A stretch of 64,000 nt of DNA, taken from Paenibacillus guangzhouensis (lineage in GTDB: Bacteria > Bacillota > Bacilli > Paenibacillales > Paenibacillaceae). A program made the position numbers and the translations under genes. The notes below the pieces were generated by a model, which did not search any database, was not told the DNA's origin, and worked only from the letters and a program-made list of their open reading frames with translations. The DNA is taken from assembly GCF_009363075.1 (NCBI RefSeq), contig NZ_CP045293.1, forward strand, positions 2,232,001 to 2,296,000, given 5' to 3'. Below are positions 1-8,043 of this stretch, piece by piece (positions within the stretch are counted from its first letter, which is position 1; the number at the start of each line of letters is the position of its first letter).

Positions 1-388
1 TGTTCATGCTGTTGGTCGGGCTTAAATTCATCCCTTTGACCGCAGCCATCTCACTGGCCATCACACTATTAGACACGAGAAATCCGAGCGCCAGCGGCAG
101 GAGAAATAGGCAGTAAATGAATGTGTTCTTCATCCAGGACCTTGCCGGCACATGCTCGCAGGAACATGACTCTCTCTCTCCCGTTGCCGTTTGAAACACC
201 ATAAACATCTGATAGATCGCCAGCACCATGAGGCCGATTGCTGAACATTTCACATATAGACTGATTCGCGGTGCGATGAAATATTGCAAAGAATCCGTCT
301 TCACCAAATAGACAATAAAGAATGAAAAACCCGCGAGTAACAATCCCCGGCATAAGAAATGTAACATAAGCCTACGCTGCTCCTTCAC
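1..388 (-). CDS. TIGR03943 family membrane protein (YcgQ-like), partial
   Basis: This is the N-terminal 129 residues of a membrane protein that runs off the left edge. I read it from a GTG at 388, preceded by an AGGGG ribosome binding site about 8 bases upstream. The frame gives two hydrophobic segments (about residues 15-30 and 45-62), a short Cys-containing loop (ESCSCEH), and a third hydrophobic segment near 90-110. Proteins of the TIGR03943 family are usually encoded just downstream of a DUF318/UPF0718 permease. That is the arrangement here: the permease stops 21 bases upstream. The pair is often zinc-regulated in other bacteria, and a Zur-type box lies before the permease. The transported substrate is unknown. 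Confidence 0.75.
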   Translation of the reverse strand, partial: MKEQRRLMLHFLCRGLLLAGFSFFIVYLVKTDSLQYFIAPRISLYVKCSAIGLMVLAIYQMFMVFQTATGERESCSCEHVPARSWMKNTFIYCLFLLPLALGFLVSNSVMASEMAAVKGMNLSPTNSMN

Positions 389-409
389 CTGACATCCCCT
401 CCCATCCTA

Positions 410-1438
410 CTATAAAAACATTTGCGCAATTACATTGGCCCCTACAAATACGGAGAGTATAATCCATATCGCCAGCAAAAGTACAAATCGAGCACGGAAC
501 ACAGCAAGAAGCATCAGCGTACTCTTGAAATCGATCATCGGACCAAACACGAGAAACGTAAGCAAAGATCCTGCAGAGAACGTGTTTGCGAAGGATGCGG
601 CGACGAAGGCATCCGAAGTCGAACAGAGCGACAGCACATAGGCCAGTCCCATCATGAACAAATGAGAGCTCGCCCCGTCTTGACCGATCGCTAGCAGATC
701 AGACCTAGGGATAAACGCCTGAATAAAGGCCGTTACGATAGAGCCAATGATTAAATATTTTCCCATATCAAAAAATTCACCGCAGGCGTGCTCCAAAACA
801 GCATATAGCTTGTTCCCGTTCGTATGTTGATGCTGAGGGTTATGGTGATTATCTTGATGCTGATGATCCTTTTCGCTGACGGAAATGCTAGACTTAAGTG
901 GGTTATTAGTTACGAAATAATAGACGATCAGTCCAATGCAGCATCCTACGAACAGAGCTAGTCCCATGCGAGCGTACACCATCTCCGGCCGTGTGCGGAA
1001 TGCGGTGAAAGTTGCTGCGTATACGACCGGATTAAGAATGGGGCCGACCATCATAAATACGACACCGATATACAAAGGCATACCTTTGGCCATCAACCGC
1101 CGCACGACAGGGATCATCCCGCATTCACACACAGGAAAGAGCACCCCTAACCCGCAGGCATATAAAATGCCAAGAATTTGATTCTGTGGGGTCCACTTCC
1201 GAATCCAGGCTTCTGAGATAAAAATCTGCATAATGGATGAGACGATGATGCCGAGCAGGATAAAAGGGATTGACTCGAGAATAATCCCGAGGAACATCGT
1301 TTTGAAGGATTGCAGCACGGGTAAATCTCGCACGGATAGCTGATTGAGCAGATTGGGAGAAAAAGCAAAAATGACAATAACGCCCAATATCGCGAGAAAA
1401 CAAATATGTAGATAAAACTGCGACAACCTGAAGCGCAA
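410..1438 (-). CDS. UPF0718/DUF318-type permease (YraQ/YcgR-like)
   Basis: A polytopic membrane protein of about 342 residues with roughly eight hydrophobic segments. Two features are typical of this permease family: a conserved cysteine motif (FPVCECGMIPVVRRL) after the third segment, and a central hydrophilic loop rich in histidine (DHQHQDNHHNPQHQH). The loop could bind metal. An ATG at 1444 overlaps the ribosome binding site (AGGAGG with one base of spacing). The TTG at 1438, seven bases after the site, is therefore the better start. It forms an operon with the TIGR03943 gene and sits behind a Zur-type box, which suggests a role under zinc limitation. The direction and substrate of transport cannot be read from sequence. 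Confidence 0.85.
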   Translation of the reverse strand: MRFRLSQFYLHICFLAILGVIVIFAFSPNLLNQLSVRDLPVLQSFKTMFLGIILESIPFILLGIIVSSIMQIFISEAWIRKWTPQNQILGILYACGLGVLFPVCECGMIPVVRRLMAKGMPLYIGVVFMMVGPILNPVVYAATFTAFRTRPEMVYARMGLALFVGCCIGLIVYYFVTNNPLKSSISVSEKDHQHQDNHHNPQHQHTNGNKLYAVLEHACGEFFDMGKYLIIGSIVTAFIQAFIPRSDLLAIGQDGASSHLFMMGLAYVLSLCSTSDAFVAASFANTFSAGSLLTFLVFGPMIDFKSTLMLLAVFRARFVLLLAIWIILSVFVGANVIAQMFL

Positions 1439-1459
1439 ACACATTCCTCCTTTGTGTTT

Positions 1460-1481
1460 AAAACGTAATAATTACGATTAA
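1460..1481 (-). promoter_or_regulatory. Zur-type operator before the permease operon
   Basis: A perfect 13-base palindrome CGTAATAATTACG (1464-1476), with AT-rich flanks, matches the Bacillus Zur box pattern (TCGTAAT-n-ATTACGA). It lies about 25 bases upstream of the permease start. It is therefore placed to block transcription when zinc is plentiful. Confidence 0.8.
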
Positions 1482-1540
1482 TAATAGTCTACTTTGATAT
1501 CTCCTGTCATGTCAACCCAAACTTTCTCTAATAAAGCGTC

Positions 1541-1571
1541 AAAAAAGTCCGTCAGGGAAAACACCCTGACG
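1541..1571 (-). terminator. Rho-independent terminator of the transporter operon
   Basis: Perfect 7-bp stem GTCAGGG/CCCTGAC with a six-base loop. Read leftwards, it is followed by a short spacer and a run of six T. It closes the leftward transporter-methyltransferase transcript. Confidence 0.8.
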
Positions 1572-1639
1572 TTCCTTTTATTCGATCAGTTCCATCACTT
1601 CGATGTAACGGGCATTGCCGCTTTTCGATTATCTAACGG

Positions 1640-2045
1640 TTCTCACAACACCACGAAATCAGCAGATTACTCCCCCTATGAATGCAAATAATCTCACCTG
1701 CAACCGTTAGCACGGATACGAAACTATTTTCCACAAAATAGCCCCCGTTGCGTCCGTTAGTCAATAGGCATTTACGATCAGCATGACCTCGAGCTCCCTC
1801 CAGCATGTTGTCCGTACAATCAATACCTGTCACTTGACTTGATGACCTTCTCCCGACAAAATCTCGGAGAAAAATCGGGGCCGCAACCAATGTCCAGCAC
1901 CAGAAGCCACTCCCCGTGCGGCGCATACTCCTGAATCAGCTCCAGCCAAGCTTTTCGTTAAAAACCACGCAGTTCCTTCATAATTCCCTGATTATAAAGT
2001 TCAGCCTCGCCTTTCCAATAGGTGTGACCTCTTGTTGAATACTAA
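1640..2045 (-). pseudogene. Decayed class I SAM methyltransferase
   Basis: Leftward reading gives recognisable pieces of a UbiE-like methyltransferase broken by stops and frameshifts. There is an N-terminal stretch (YWKGEAELYNQGIMKEL, then WLELIQEY), the SAM-binding motif I (VLDIGCGPDFSP), and a motif II-like piece in another frame (GIDCTDNMLEGAR). No intact frame exceeds about 100 codons. The remnant resembles the intact methyltransferase just upstream more than anything else here. It may be a second, related gene that was once the last gene of the same operon. Confidence 0.7.
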
Positions 2046-2051
2046 TCACTT

Positions 2052-2804
2052 CTACTCTTTTGTAGCGGTAATCATGAAGCGTTCCACGTTCTGAACGCCG
2101 TATTTCAAGTGGCTCAACAGCTGCCGTCTGGCAGGAATAAAATTACGGCGAATCCTTATATTCTGAAAACCAGCCCCACGCAGCGCTTCATCATCGGCTT
2201 CTGGCCGCAGAACATGAACGAAAGGCAGTCCATGAAACAGTTCCTGATCGCGATTGCTGCGACGTCGGACCCTCCGTTCTGTGATAAGAATCAGCAGCCA
2301 TGATAACGCGTACCACAGACGGTGAAACAAGGACTTTTTCTCCTGATATAAATAATTACCGTCAAAAACAATCAGCTTCCCACCCGGCTTCAAAATCCGG
2401 TACCACTCGGCATAGGCCTCCTGCGGCTTCGGCAGCGTCCAGACCACATCCCTGCACACCACAGCATCCAGACTGTTATCTGCAAGATGATCAAGCTTCG
2501 CTGCATCTCCCACAAAAGCAGGGATCTTATAACCCAATTGATCAAAATTTGCGGTAGCGACCTGAATCATCCCTGGTGAAGCATCCATAGCAGTTGGCCG
2601 ATGCCCCATTTGTGATAAGAGAATAGAGAAGAAACCCGGTCCTGTACCCACGTCCAGCACTTGCTGCTCTCTTCTACTCCCAAGCCCGTCCTCCAGTAGC
2701 TCCTTCCAGATAGATATCGTCATGGCACTGCGGAACTGGGATTGGATCACTTTGTCATATCCGCCGGAGCTAGCGGTCCAGTATTGCGAGATTTCCTTCA
2801 GCAT
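2052..2804 (-). CDS. Class I SAM-dependent methyltransferase in the metal-transport operon
   Basis: A 250-residue protein with a UbiE/COQ5-type Rossmann fold. Motif I is VLDVGTGPGFFSILL (about 49-63), the motif II acidic region is AMDASPGMIQVA, DAVVCRDVVWTL follows, and the post-motif is LKPGGKLIVFDG. It starts three bases after the substrate-binding lipoprotein stop, with GGAGG eight bases before the ATG, so it is translationally linked to the transporter. The methyl acceptor is unknown. Its position as the last gene of a Zur-box operon suggests it modifies, or helps make or release, a metal chelate that the transporter carries. That is inference; a housekeeping small-molecule methyltransferase is the alternative. 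Confidence 0.85.
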   Translation of the reverse strand: MLKEISQYWTASSGGYDKVIQSQFRSAMTISIWKELLEDGLGSRREQQVLDVGTGPGFFSILLSQMGHRPTAMDASPGMIQVATANFDQLGYKIPAFVGDAAKLDHLADNSLDAVVCRDVVWTLPKPQEAYAEWYRILKPGGKLIVFDGNYLYQEKKSLFHRLWYALSWLLILITERRVRRRSNRDQELFHGLPFVHVLRPEADDEALRGAGFQNIRIRRNFIPARRQLLSHLKYGVQNVERFMITATKE

Positions 2805-2807
2805 CTC

Positions 2808-4487
2808 TTAGTCCTCCACGTCAAGCAAATTCCAGAGGACTGGAGAGAATGTGGTGTAACCCAGCTTGAAATTCTTCACCCGATGATTAAAAACAAAGAT
2901 GTCATCCGGGAAGTACACCGCAGCGAACATCGCTTGTTGATAGAGCTTATGGAAAATCGCGTCATAGGCCGACTTCCGCTCCTTGAGATCCGTTGTACCT
3001 ACTGCTGTGTCGGTCAATGATTCCAATTCAGCGTCCGACCAGACCACTGCAGGTGTATCGTCTGTCTTATGGAAAAGCGACAAAAGGAAGGCGTGCGGAT
3101 TGTAGGCATCGTCATAAGTGCGGTAGATGATGAGATCATAGGCTCTCGTTTTCCACAGGGCATCATAATACGCATTCGTCTCCAGCACCTGTAGCTTCAC
3201 TTCAATCCCAATGTTCTTCAGCTCCGACTGAATCAACTCGCCGATGGACTTCCATTCCGGGAACTCAGCTTCTTGCAGCACAAAGTTCAGCGACAACGGA
3301 GCGCCAGCCTTCTCTACAATGCCATCTCCATTACCGTCACTATATCCCGCTTCAACCAGCAGCTTCTTGGCCTGATCCGGGTCGAATCCGTACCAAGTGC
3401 TGTTGCTCTCCATTACATACGGTACTGTCTGCGGGAACAAACCTGTCGCTTCACTGCCAATTCCGCCCATGAGGTCCTGAACAATACTCTTTTTATTAAT
3501 CGCCAGATTAATCGCTTGGCGGACTCTTACGTCCTGCAACAGTGGCTGTTTGTAGTTAAAAGCCAGAAAATGAGAATTCGTCCCCGGCGCTTTTTCGACG
3601 ATGAGCGAGGAATCACTTTGCAGGACCGGCAGACTTTCTACCGGAATTTTGCCAAGCTGGCCGCCAGCCAAATCCACATTTCCATTCTGAAGAGCCAGAA
3701 CTATCGACTGCGGGTCAGGGATGATTTTTAGAATAATCTTGTCCAGCTTCGGCTTCTCGCCCCAGTAGTAAGGGTTTCTAACCAAAACAGCTTCCTGGTC
3801 GGTCTTATAGCTCTCCGGCATCCAGGCGCCCGTTCCGATAGCCTTGACGAACTTTCCGTTCAGATCACCAGCAGGTTCGACAGCAGTTGGGCTAATGATC
3901 CGTACCGGTCTGGCGAAGGACAGTTCTGTTAAAAAAGGATAGTAGGCTTTGGTGAACGTCATCGTAATCGTATGGTCATCTACAACATCCAGCGATTTCA
4001 TGGCGGTCGCTATATTCAGGGAATTGACCGGATCCTTGATCCAGCGCTCGAAGGAAAATTTGACCGCCGCGGCGTTCATCTCCGTACCATCAGAGAACTT
4101 GACGTTCTTGCGCAGATGGAAGGTGTACGCCTTGCCGTCCGGCGAAATGTCCCAAGTCTCTGCCAGCGCCGGGAGAATCTCGCCTTTCTGTCCGTATTTC
4201 ACTAGTCCATCGTAGATCATGGCATGTACATTCATGGAGCCTTTATATCCTCCGGCATCCAGCTGATCGATTCCCACATCGGAGGCAACTGCCACCGTTA
4301 TAGTTTTGTTGTCTTCACTTGGTTGGGAAGCAGCCGAGTTGGTCGTTTGCTTCTGCCCACCTGCATTAGGGTCAGTTGTACTGCCGCTCTGACTTCCACA
4401 GCCCGAGATGACCAGCATTACCGCCGCTGTAAGCGATAGGAGGGCCATGCTCCATGGTGTGTACTTTCTTTTTATTTGTTGATTCAT
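2808..4487 (-). CDS. Nickel/peptide-type ABC transporter substrate-binding lipoprotein (NikA/OppA family)
   Basis: Extracellular solute-binding protein, family 5 (SBP_bac_5), 559 residues. The start is taken at 4487, with GGAG eight bases upstream, and not at the longer frame opening at 4544. A lipoprotein signal ends in VISGC, followed by a Gly/Ser/Gln-rich linker. The fold region begins at ITVAVASDVG, and the family-typical LAETWDISPDGKAYTFHL stretch is present. It would deliver ligand to the two permeases encoded upstream. Family members bind peptides, Ni, or metal-opine complexes. The Zur box at the operon head points to zinc or a zinc chelate. Confidence 0.88.
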   Translation of the reverse strand: MNQQIKRKYTPWSMALLSLTAAVMLVISGCGSQSGSTTDPNAGGQKQTTNSAASQPSEDNKTITVAVASDVGIDQLDAGGYKGSMNVHAMIYDGLVKYGQKGEILPALAETWDISPDGKAYTFHLRKNVKFSDGTEMNAAAVKFSFERWIKDPVNSLNIATAMKSLDVVDDHTITMTFTKAYYPFLTELSFARPVRIISPTAVEPAGDLNGKFVKAIGTGAWMPESYKTDQEAVLVRNPYYWGEKPKLDKIILKIIPDPQSIVLALQNGNVDLAGGQLGKIPVESLPVLQSDSSLIVEKAPGTNSHFLAFNYKQPLLQDVRVRQAINLAINKKSIVQDLMGGIGSEATGLFPQTVPYVMESNSTWYGFDPDQAKKLLVEAGYSDGNGDGIVEKAGAPLSLNFVLQEAEFPEWKSIGELIQSELKNIGIEVKLQVLETNAYYDALWKTRAYDLIIYRTYDDAYNPHAFLLSLFHKTDDTPAVVWSDAELESLTDTAVGTTDLKERKSAYDAIFHKLYQQAMFAAVYFPDDIFVFNHRVKNFKLGYTTFSPVLWNLLDVED

Positions 4488-4545
4488 ATGATTAGCTCCT
4501 CTGTTTAATGTAAAATAACTCTTTCTGCCTCGCGTTTGCCTCAAC

Positions 4546-5349
4546 CTACGTTCTACGCAGCCTAGGTTCCTGCACTGGAACTGCCTCCAGCAGCGACTTT
4601 GTATAAGGATGCACAGCTCTCATCTTCATTTCATTACCTGGCAAGCACTCCACAATCCGTCCTTCATGCATCACCGCCACCTGATCGCAAAAACCATCGA
4701 TCAGTGACAGATCATGAGTAATAAATAGATAGGATAACCGCAGCTCTGACTTCAGCCCTTGAAGCAGATTCAGCATCTGCCTCCGCAGGCTGACATCGAG
4801 ACTTGCGAAGGGTTCATCGCAGACCAGCACTTCCGGCCGAAGGGCAATGGCCCTACCGATGCCGACCCGTTGCTGCTGTCCGCCGCTCAGTTCGTGGGGA
4901 TACCGCCTCAAATGCTGCTCTCCAAGGCCTACCAGTTCCAGACTCTCCACAACCTTGTTTTTGATCTCCTTCGGCGTTCCAGTCTTATAATTCTGAAGCG
5001 GCTCTTCGACAATTTGTTCCACAGTAAACAGCGGGTTGAAGGAAGAGAGACTGTTTTGGAATACGCTCTGCATGCTCCGTCTGATCTTGCGCATCGCAGT
5101 TGAACTAAGGGCAGTGATGTCCGTATTCCGATATAGCACCTGACCGGAAGTAGGTTTTTCCAAGCCTAGCAGCAAACGGCCAAGCGTGCTCTTCCCGCTC
5201 CCGCTTTCGCCAACCAGTCCTAGTGTCTTCCCGCGTTCGAGGCTGAGCGAGACCTCTTCCACAGCAGACACCAGTCGCGTCTGCTGTGTGAACCAGCGTT
5301 GTCGCTCGCCATAAGCTTTGCTCAGACACACTGCCTCTAGCAGTTTCAT
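4546..5349 (-). CDS. ABC transporter ATP-binding protein (OppF/NikE/CntF type)
   Basis: A 267-residue ATPase. It has Walker A (GESGSGKSTLGRLLLG), a Q-loop (SVFQNSLSSFNP), the signature LSGGQQQRVGIGRAIA, Walker B (LVCDEPFASLD) and the switch His (ITHDLSLI). The C-terminal extension (HPYTKSLLEAVP) is typical of Opp/Nik ATPases. The start at 5349 follows AGGAGGGG with seven bases of spacing; the frame opens ten codons earlier without a comparable site. It pairs with the second ATPase to energise the two membrane subunits. Confidence 0.93.
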   Translation of the reverse strand: MKLLEAVCLSKAYGERQRWFTQQTRLVSAVEEVSLSLERGKTLGLVGESGSGKSTLGRLLLGLEKPTSGQVLYRNTDITALSSTAMRKIRRSMQSVFQNSLSSFNPLFTVEQIVEEPLQNYKTGTPKEIKNKVVESLELVGLGEQHLRRYPHELSGGQQQRVGIGRAIALRPEVLVCDEPFASLDVSLRRQMLNLLQGLKSELRLSYLFITHDLSLIDGFCDQVAVMHEGRIVECLPGNEMKMRAVHPYTKSLLEAVPVQEPRLRRT

Positions 5350-5404
5350 GAACGCTCCCCTCCTCTTGGTATTATGCAAATAATAATTTGGATTATTTTC
5401 GTTG

Positions 5405-6193
5405 TTATCTGCTGTTTAATAATTCTCGGGTATAGGGATGCTCAGGATTCTCGAAAATCTGAAACACACTGCCCGACTCCACAATTCGCCCGGCCTTCAT
5501 GACATGAACTATATCCGCCAGCTCTGCGACAACACCCCAGTCATGGGTGATCAGGAGAATGCCAAGTCCGTTCTCTCTGCGAATCCGGTCCAGCTCCCGC
5601 AGAATCCGGGCTTGGACAATCATGTCGAGCGCCGTCGTCGGCTCATCGGCAATCAGTAAGCGCGGACCGGAGACTAGCGCCAGCGCGATCATGACCCGCT
5701 GGCACATCCCTCCGCTTATCTGAAAAGCATACCGGGTCATGAGTGCTGCCGGATCGGGCAGTCCTACCCTGGCAAGCTGGACAATCGCCAGCGCCTTGGC
5801 TTCTGCCCAAGAGACCCGGCGGTGCAGCCGGATGGTCTCGATCATCTGTGCCCCGATGCTCCGCACGGGGTTCAGGGCATTCATGGGGTCCTGAAAGATG
5901 ACCCCCATTTCCCTTCCACGCAGTCTGCGAAGCTCGCGGGGCGAGCACGCTCGCAGATTCACTTCGTCCAGCCAGATCTCCCCCTGCGCCACTGCGCCGG
6001 GGTAATCAAGCAGGCCGAGGATTGACAGGGCGGTGACGCTTTTTCCGCTGCCGCTCTCACCGACCAGCGCAGCAATCTGCCCCTGCTGCACCTCGAAGCT
6101 GACATTCTCAGCAGCTGTAATTACCTTGCCCGGCGCACGGAAGGTAACGCTCAATCCGTTAACGCGCAGCAGCGGCGGCTTCTCTACTGTCAT
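5405..6193 (-). CDS. ABC transporter ATP-binding protein (OppD/NikD/CntD type)
   Basis: A 262-residue ATPase with Walker A (GESGSGKSVTALSILG), Q-loop (VIFQDPMNALNP), a slightly altered signature (ISGGMCQRVMIALALV), Walker B (LLIADEPTTALD) and switch His (ITHDWGVV). The C-terminus HPYTRELL is typical of the D-type subunit. AGGAGGGGG precedes the ATG at 6193. The gene sits between the second permease and the second ATPase. The Cys in the signature (GGMCQR) is uncommon but stays within the variable positions. Confidence 0.93.
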   Translation of the reverse strand: MTVEKPPLLRVNGLSVTFRAPGKVITAAENVSFEVQQGQIAALVGESGSGKSVTALSILGLLDYPGAVAQGEIWLDEVNLRACSPRELRRLRGREMGVIFQDPMNALNPVRSIGAQMIETIRLHRRVSWAEAKALAIVQLARVGLPDPAALMTRYAFQISGGMCQRVMIALALVSGPRLLIADEPTTALDMIVQARILRELDRIRRENGLGILLITHDWGVVAELADIVHVMKAGRIVESGSVFQIFENPEHPYTRELLNSR

Positions 6194-6223
6194 GCTCCCC
6201 CTCCTTTTCCCTTCATAGAATCC

Positions 6224-7042
6224 TTAGTGCATTCGGCCATCTGACTTCAAGCCTTCCCCCAAGAGATTAAATCCCAGTACCGCCAGCAAAATCATTAGGC
6301 CGGGAAACAGCATCAGACGCGGCTCTGTCTGCATATAAGGCCTGCTGTCATTCAGCATGACACCCCATTCGGGGGCTGGCGGTTGAACGCCTAATCCGAG
6401 AAACGACAAACCCGCAAGAGACAAGATAATCGTTCCGACCTCCATCGAGGCGAGAACCAGAATCGGACGGGCGGCATTCCCCAGGATATGTTTTATCATT
6501 ATTTTCAAATGCGACGAACCGGACGCCTTGGCAGCTATGATGAAATCCTGCGCCTTGATTTGCAGCACCAGACCGTGGATGATCCGGGCATGTCCTGTCC
6601 ACCAGACTGCCGAAAATGCAATCAGCAGATTGACCGGCCCAGGCCCCAACATGCCTGTTACAGCCAGTGCCAGAATCAGATTGGGAAAAGCCAGCAGCAC
6701 ATCAACAATACGCATGATGAGCTGATCCGTCTTGCCTCCAGCATAGCCGGCAATCAAACCGACTGGAACGCTGATGGCGAGCACTACACCAAGCACAATC
6801 AGTGCATACAGCAGCGAAGTACGTGTACCGTAAATCAAGCGGGACAACACGCAGCGGCCTAGGTGGTCAGTACCCAGCGGGTACTCCCAAGACGGCAGGC
6901 TCAGCCGGTGATCCATATGAATCTGCAGCGGATCAGAGGGGACCAAAGAGGGAGCAAACACGCCTATCATGATGAAGGTCAGCACGAGTCCGCCGCCAGT
7001 CCAAACCGCAATCTTTTTCCCAAGCGGGCGATAACGAATCAT
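6224..7042 (-). CDS. ABC transporter permease (OppC/NikC/CntC type)
   Basis: A 272-residue inner-membrane subunit with an N-terminal anchor helix, the short OppC_N-like region (DPLQIHMDHRLSLPS), and five core helices. The EAA loop reads AAKASGSSHLKIMIKHILGN, and YPLGTDHLGRCVLSRLIYG is the family hallmark. The start at 7042 follows AAGGAGGAG; the longer opening at 7108 lies inside the preceding permease gene and lacks a site. It forms the translocation pore with the upstream NikB-type permease. Confidence 0.92.
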   Translation of the reverse strand: MIRYRPLGKKIAVWTGGGLVLTFIMIGVFAPSLVPSDPLQIHMDHRLSLPSWEYPLGTDHLGRCVLSRLIYGTRTSLLYALIVLGVVLAISVPVGLIAGYAGGKTDQLIMRIVDVLLAFPNLILALAVTGMLGPGPVNLLIAFSAVWWTGHARIIHGLVLQIKAQDFIIAAKASGSSHLKIMIKHILGNAARPILVLASMEVGTIILSLAGLSFLGLGVQPPAPEWGVMLNDSRPYMQTEPRLMLFPGLMILLAVLGFNLLGEGLKSDGRMH

Positions 7043-7068
7043 CCACCTCTCCTCCTTCTTTAAAAATT

Positions 7069-8007
7069 TCAACCTAGCCTGATCCGTGGGTTCAACAGGG
7101 CGCTGCAAGCATCCACCGCAAGGTTCACCAGAACTACGATCACAGCCATTAGCAGAACATAGCCTTGAATCACCATATAATCCTTGGCAAAAATCGCTTC
7201 AACCACATACCGTCCAATTCCCGGCCAGGCGAATGCCGTCTCAATGATTACCGATCCGCCCAGCAGTCCGGCGATATTCACCCCAAGCAGCGTTACACTC
7301 GGCAGCAGAGCGTTGCGCAACGCATGCTTGATAACCACCGTCCATGGCCCCAGGCCTCTAGCCATCGCTGCCCGAATGTATAGCTGGCCCATGGCTTCGA
7401 GCATGCTTGTTCGGATGAGGCGGATATAGACACCCGCCAATCCAAAACCCAGCGTCAGGGATGGCAGCACCAGACTGGACGGGCCATCCAGCCCCAACAT
7501 CGGGAATAACTTGAGTTTAACCGCACCGTAGTAGATCAGGAGTAGACTTAGCCAATAACCCGGCATAGATACGCTGAGCAGCGCAATTAGGCGACCCAGC
7601 CGGTCAATCAGTGTATTCGGGTATAGTGCGGAGGCAATTCCAAGCGGCAGCGCCAACCCGACGCCAGCGATCAGCGCACAGACTGCCAGCAGTACGGTAC
7701 CCGGAAGCCGGCTCAGCAGTTCTGTCAGCACCGGGCGACCGCTGCTGTAAGACTGTCCAAGATCCAAATGAAACACACGATTCAGCCAATGCCAATACTG
7801 TATGTATACCGGCCCATCTAGTCCAAGCGTATGACGGGTAACGGCTATCGCCTCCGCCGTAGGCTTGACGCCATCTACCCGCAGCAGAATCTCTGCGGGG
7901 TCACCAGGAGTTAAGTGCATCAGCCCAAATGTAATCGATGAAATGCCCAGTAATACCGGGATCATCTGCAACAGGCGTGGAAACAGGAATCGTAAAATTA
8001 TGACCAC
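7069..8007 (-). CDS. ABC transporter permease (OppB/NikB/CntB type), first gene of operon
   Basis: A 312-residue permease with six predicted membrane segments and the usual NikB features: FGLMHLTPGDPAEILLR near the N-terminus, and an EAA loop ARGLGPWTVVIKHALRNALL. The start is a GTG at 8007 with only a weak GGGA upstream. The Zur-type box lies about 14 bases before it and overlaps the promoter -10, so this is the head of the six-gene operon. Low-efficiency initiation of the first gene may be real; no better start is visible. Confidence 0.92.
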   Translation of the reverse strand: MVIILRFLFPRLLQMIPVLLGISSITFGLMHLTPGDPAEILLRVDGVKPTAEAIAVTRHTLGLDGPVYIQYWHWLNRVFHLDLGQSYSSGRPVLTELLSRLPGTVLLAVCALIAGVGLALPLGIASALYPNTLIDRLGRLIALLSVSMPGYWLSLLLIYYGAVKLKLFPMLGLDGPSSLVLPSLTLGFGLAGVYIRLIRTSMLEAMGQLYIRAAMARGLGPWTVVIKHALRNALLPSVTLLGVNIAGLLGGSVIIETAFAWPGIGRYVVEAIFAKDYMVIQGYVLLMAVIVVLVNLAVDACSALLNPRIRLG

Positions 8008-8020
8008 ATCCCATTCGCTT

Positions 8021-8041
8021 TAATCGTAACGATTACGATTA
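8021..8041 (-). promoter_or_regulatory. Zur-type operator before the Nik/Opp-like operon
   Basis: TAATCGTAACGATTACGATTA is nearly a perfect inverted repeat (TCGTAA / TTACGA around a three-base centre). It closely resembles the Bacillus Zur consensus and the box at 1460. On the operon strand it overlaps a TATAAT -10 (8038-8043), giving a simple occlusion mechanism. Confidence 0.8.
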
Positions 8042-8043
8042 TA
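8038..8043 (-). promoter_or_regulatory. -10 element of the transporter operon
   Basis: Perfect TATAAT on the leftward strand, inside the Zur-type box and about 30 bases before the GTG start. No strong -35 hexamer is visible at 16-18 bp spacing (TAGCAA is the nearest), so the promoter may be weak when derepressed. Confidence 0.6.

Noticed and set aside
69-353. 94-codon leftward frame opening with ATG at 353
   Set aside because: A frame starting from GTG at 388 gives a hydrophobic TIGR03943-type protein with a good ribosome binding site. The 94-codon frame is its shadow.
3273-3731. 152-codon rightward frame inside the substrate-binding protein gene
   Set aside because: Antisense shadow of a well-supported gene; composition is rich in Arg/Gln as expected for shadows.
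5350-5404. AT-rich stretch AATAATAATTTGGATTATT between the two ATPase genes, considered as a third Zur box
   Set aside because: It lacks the CGTAA/TTACG half-sites that both real boxes have.
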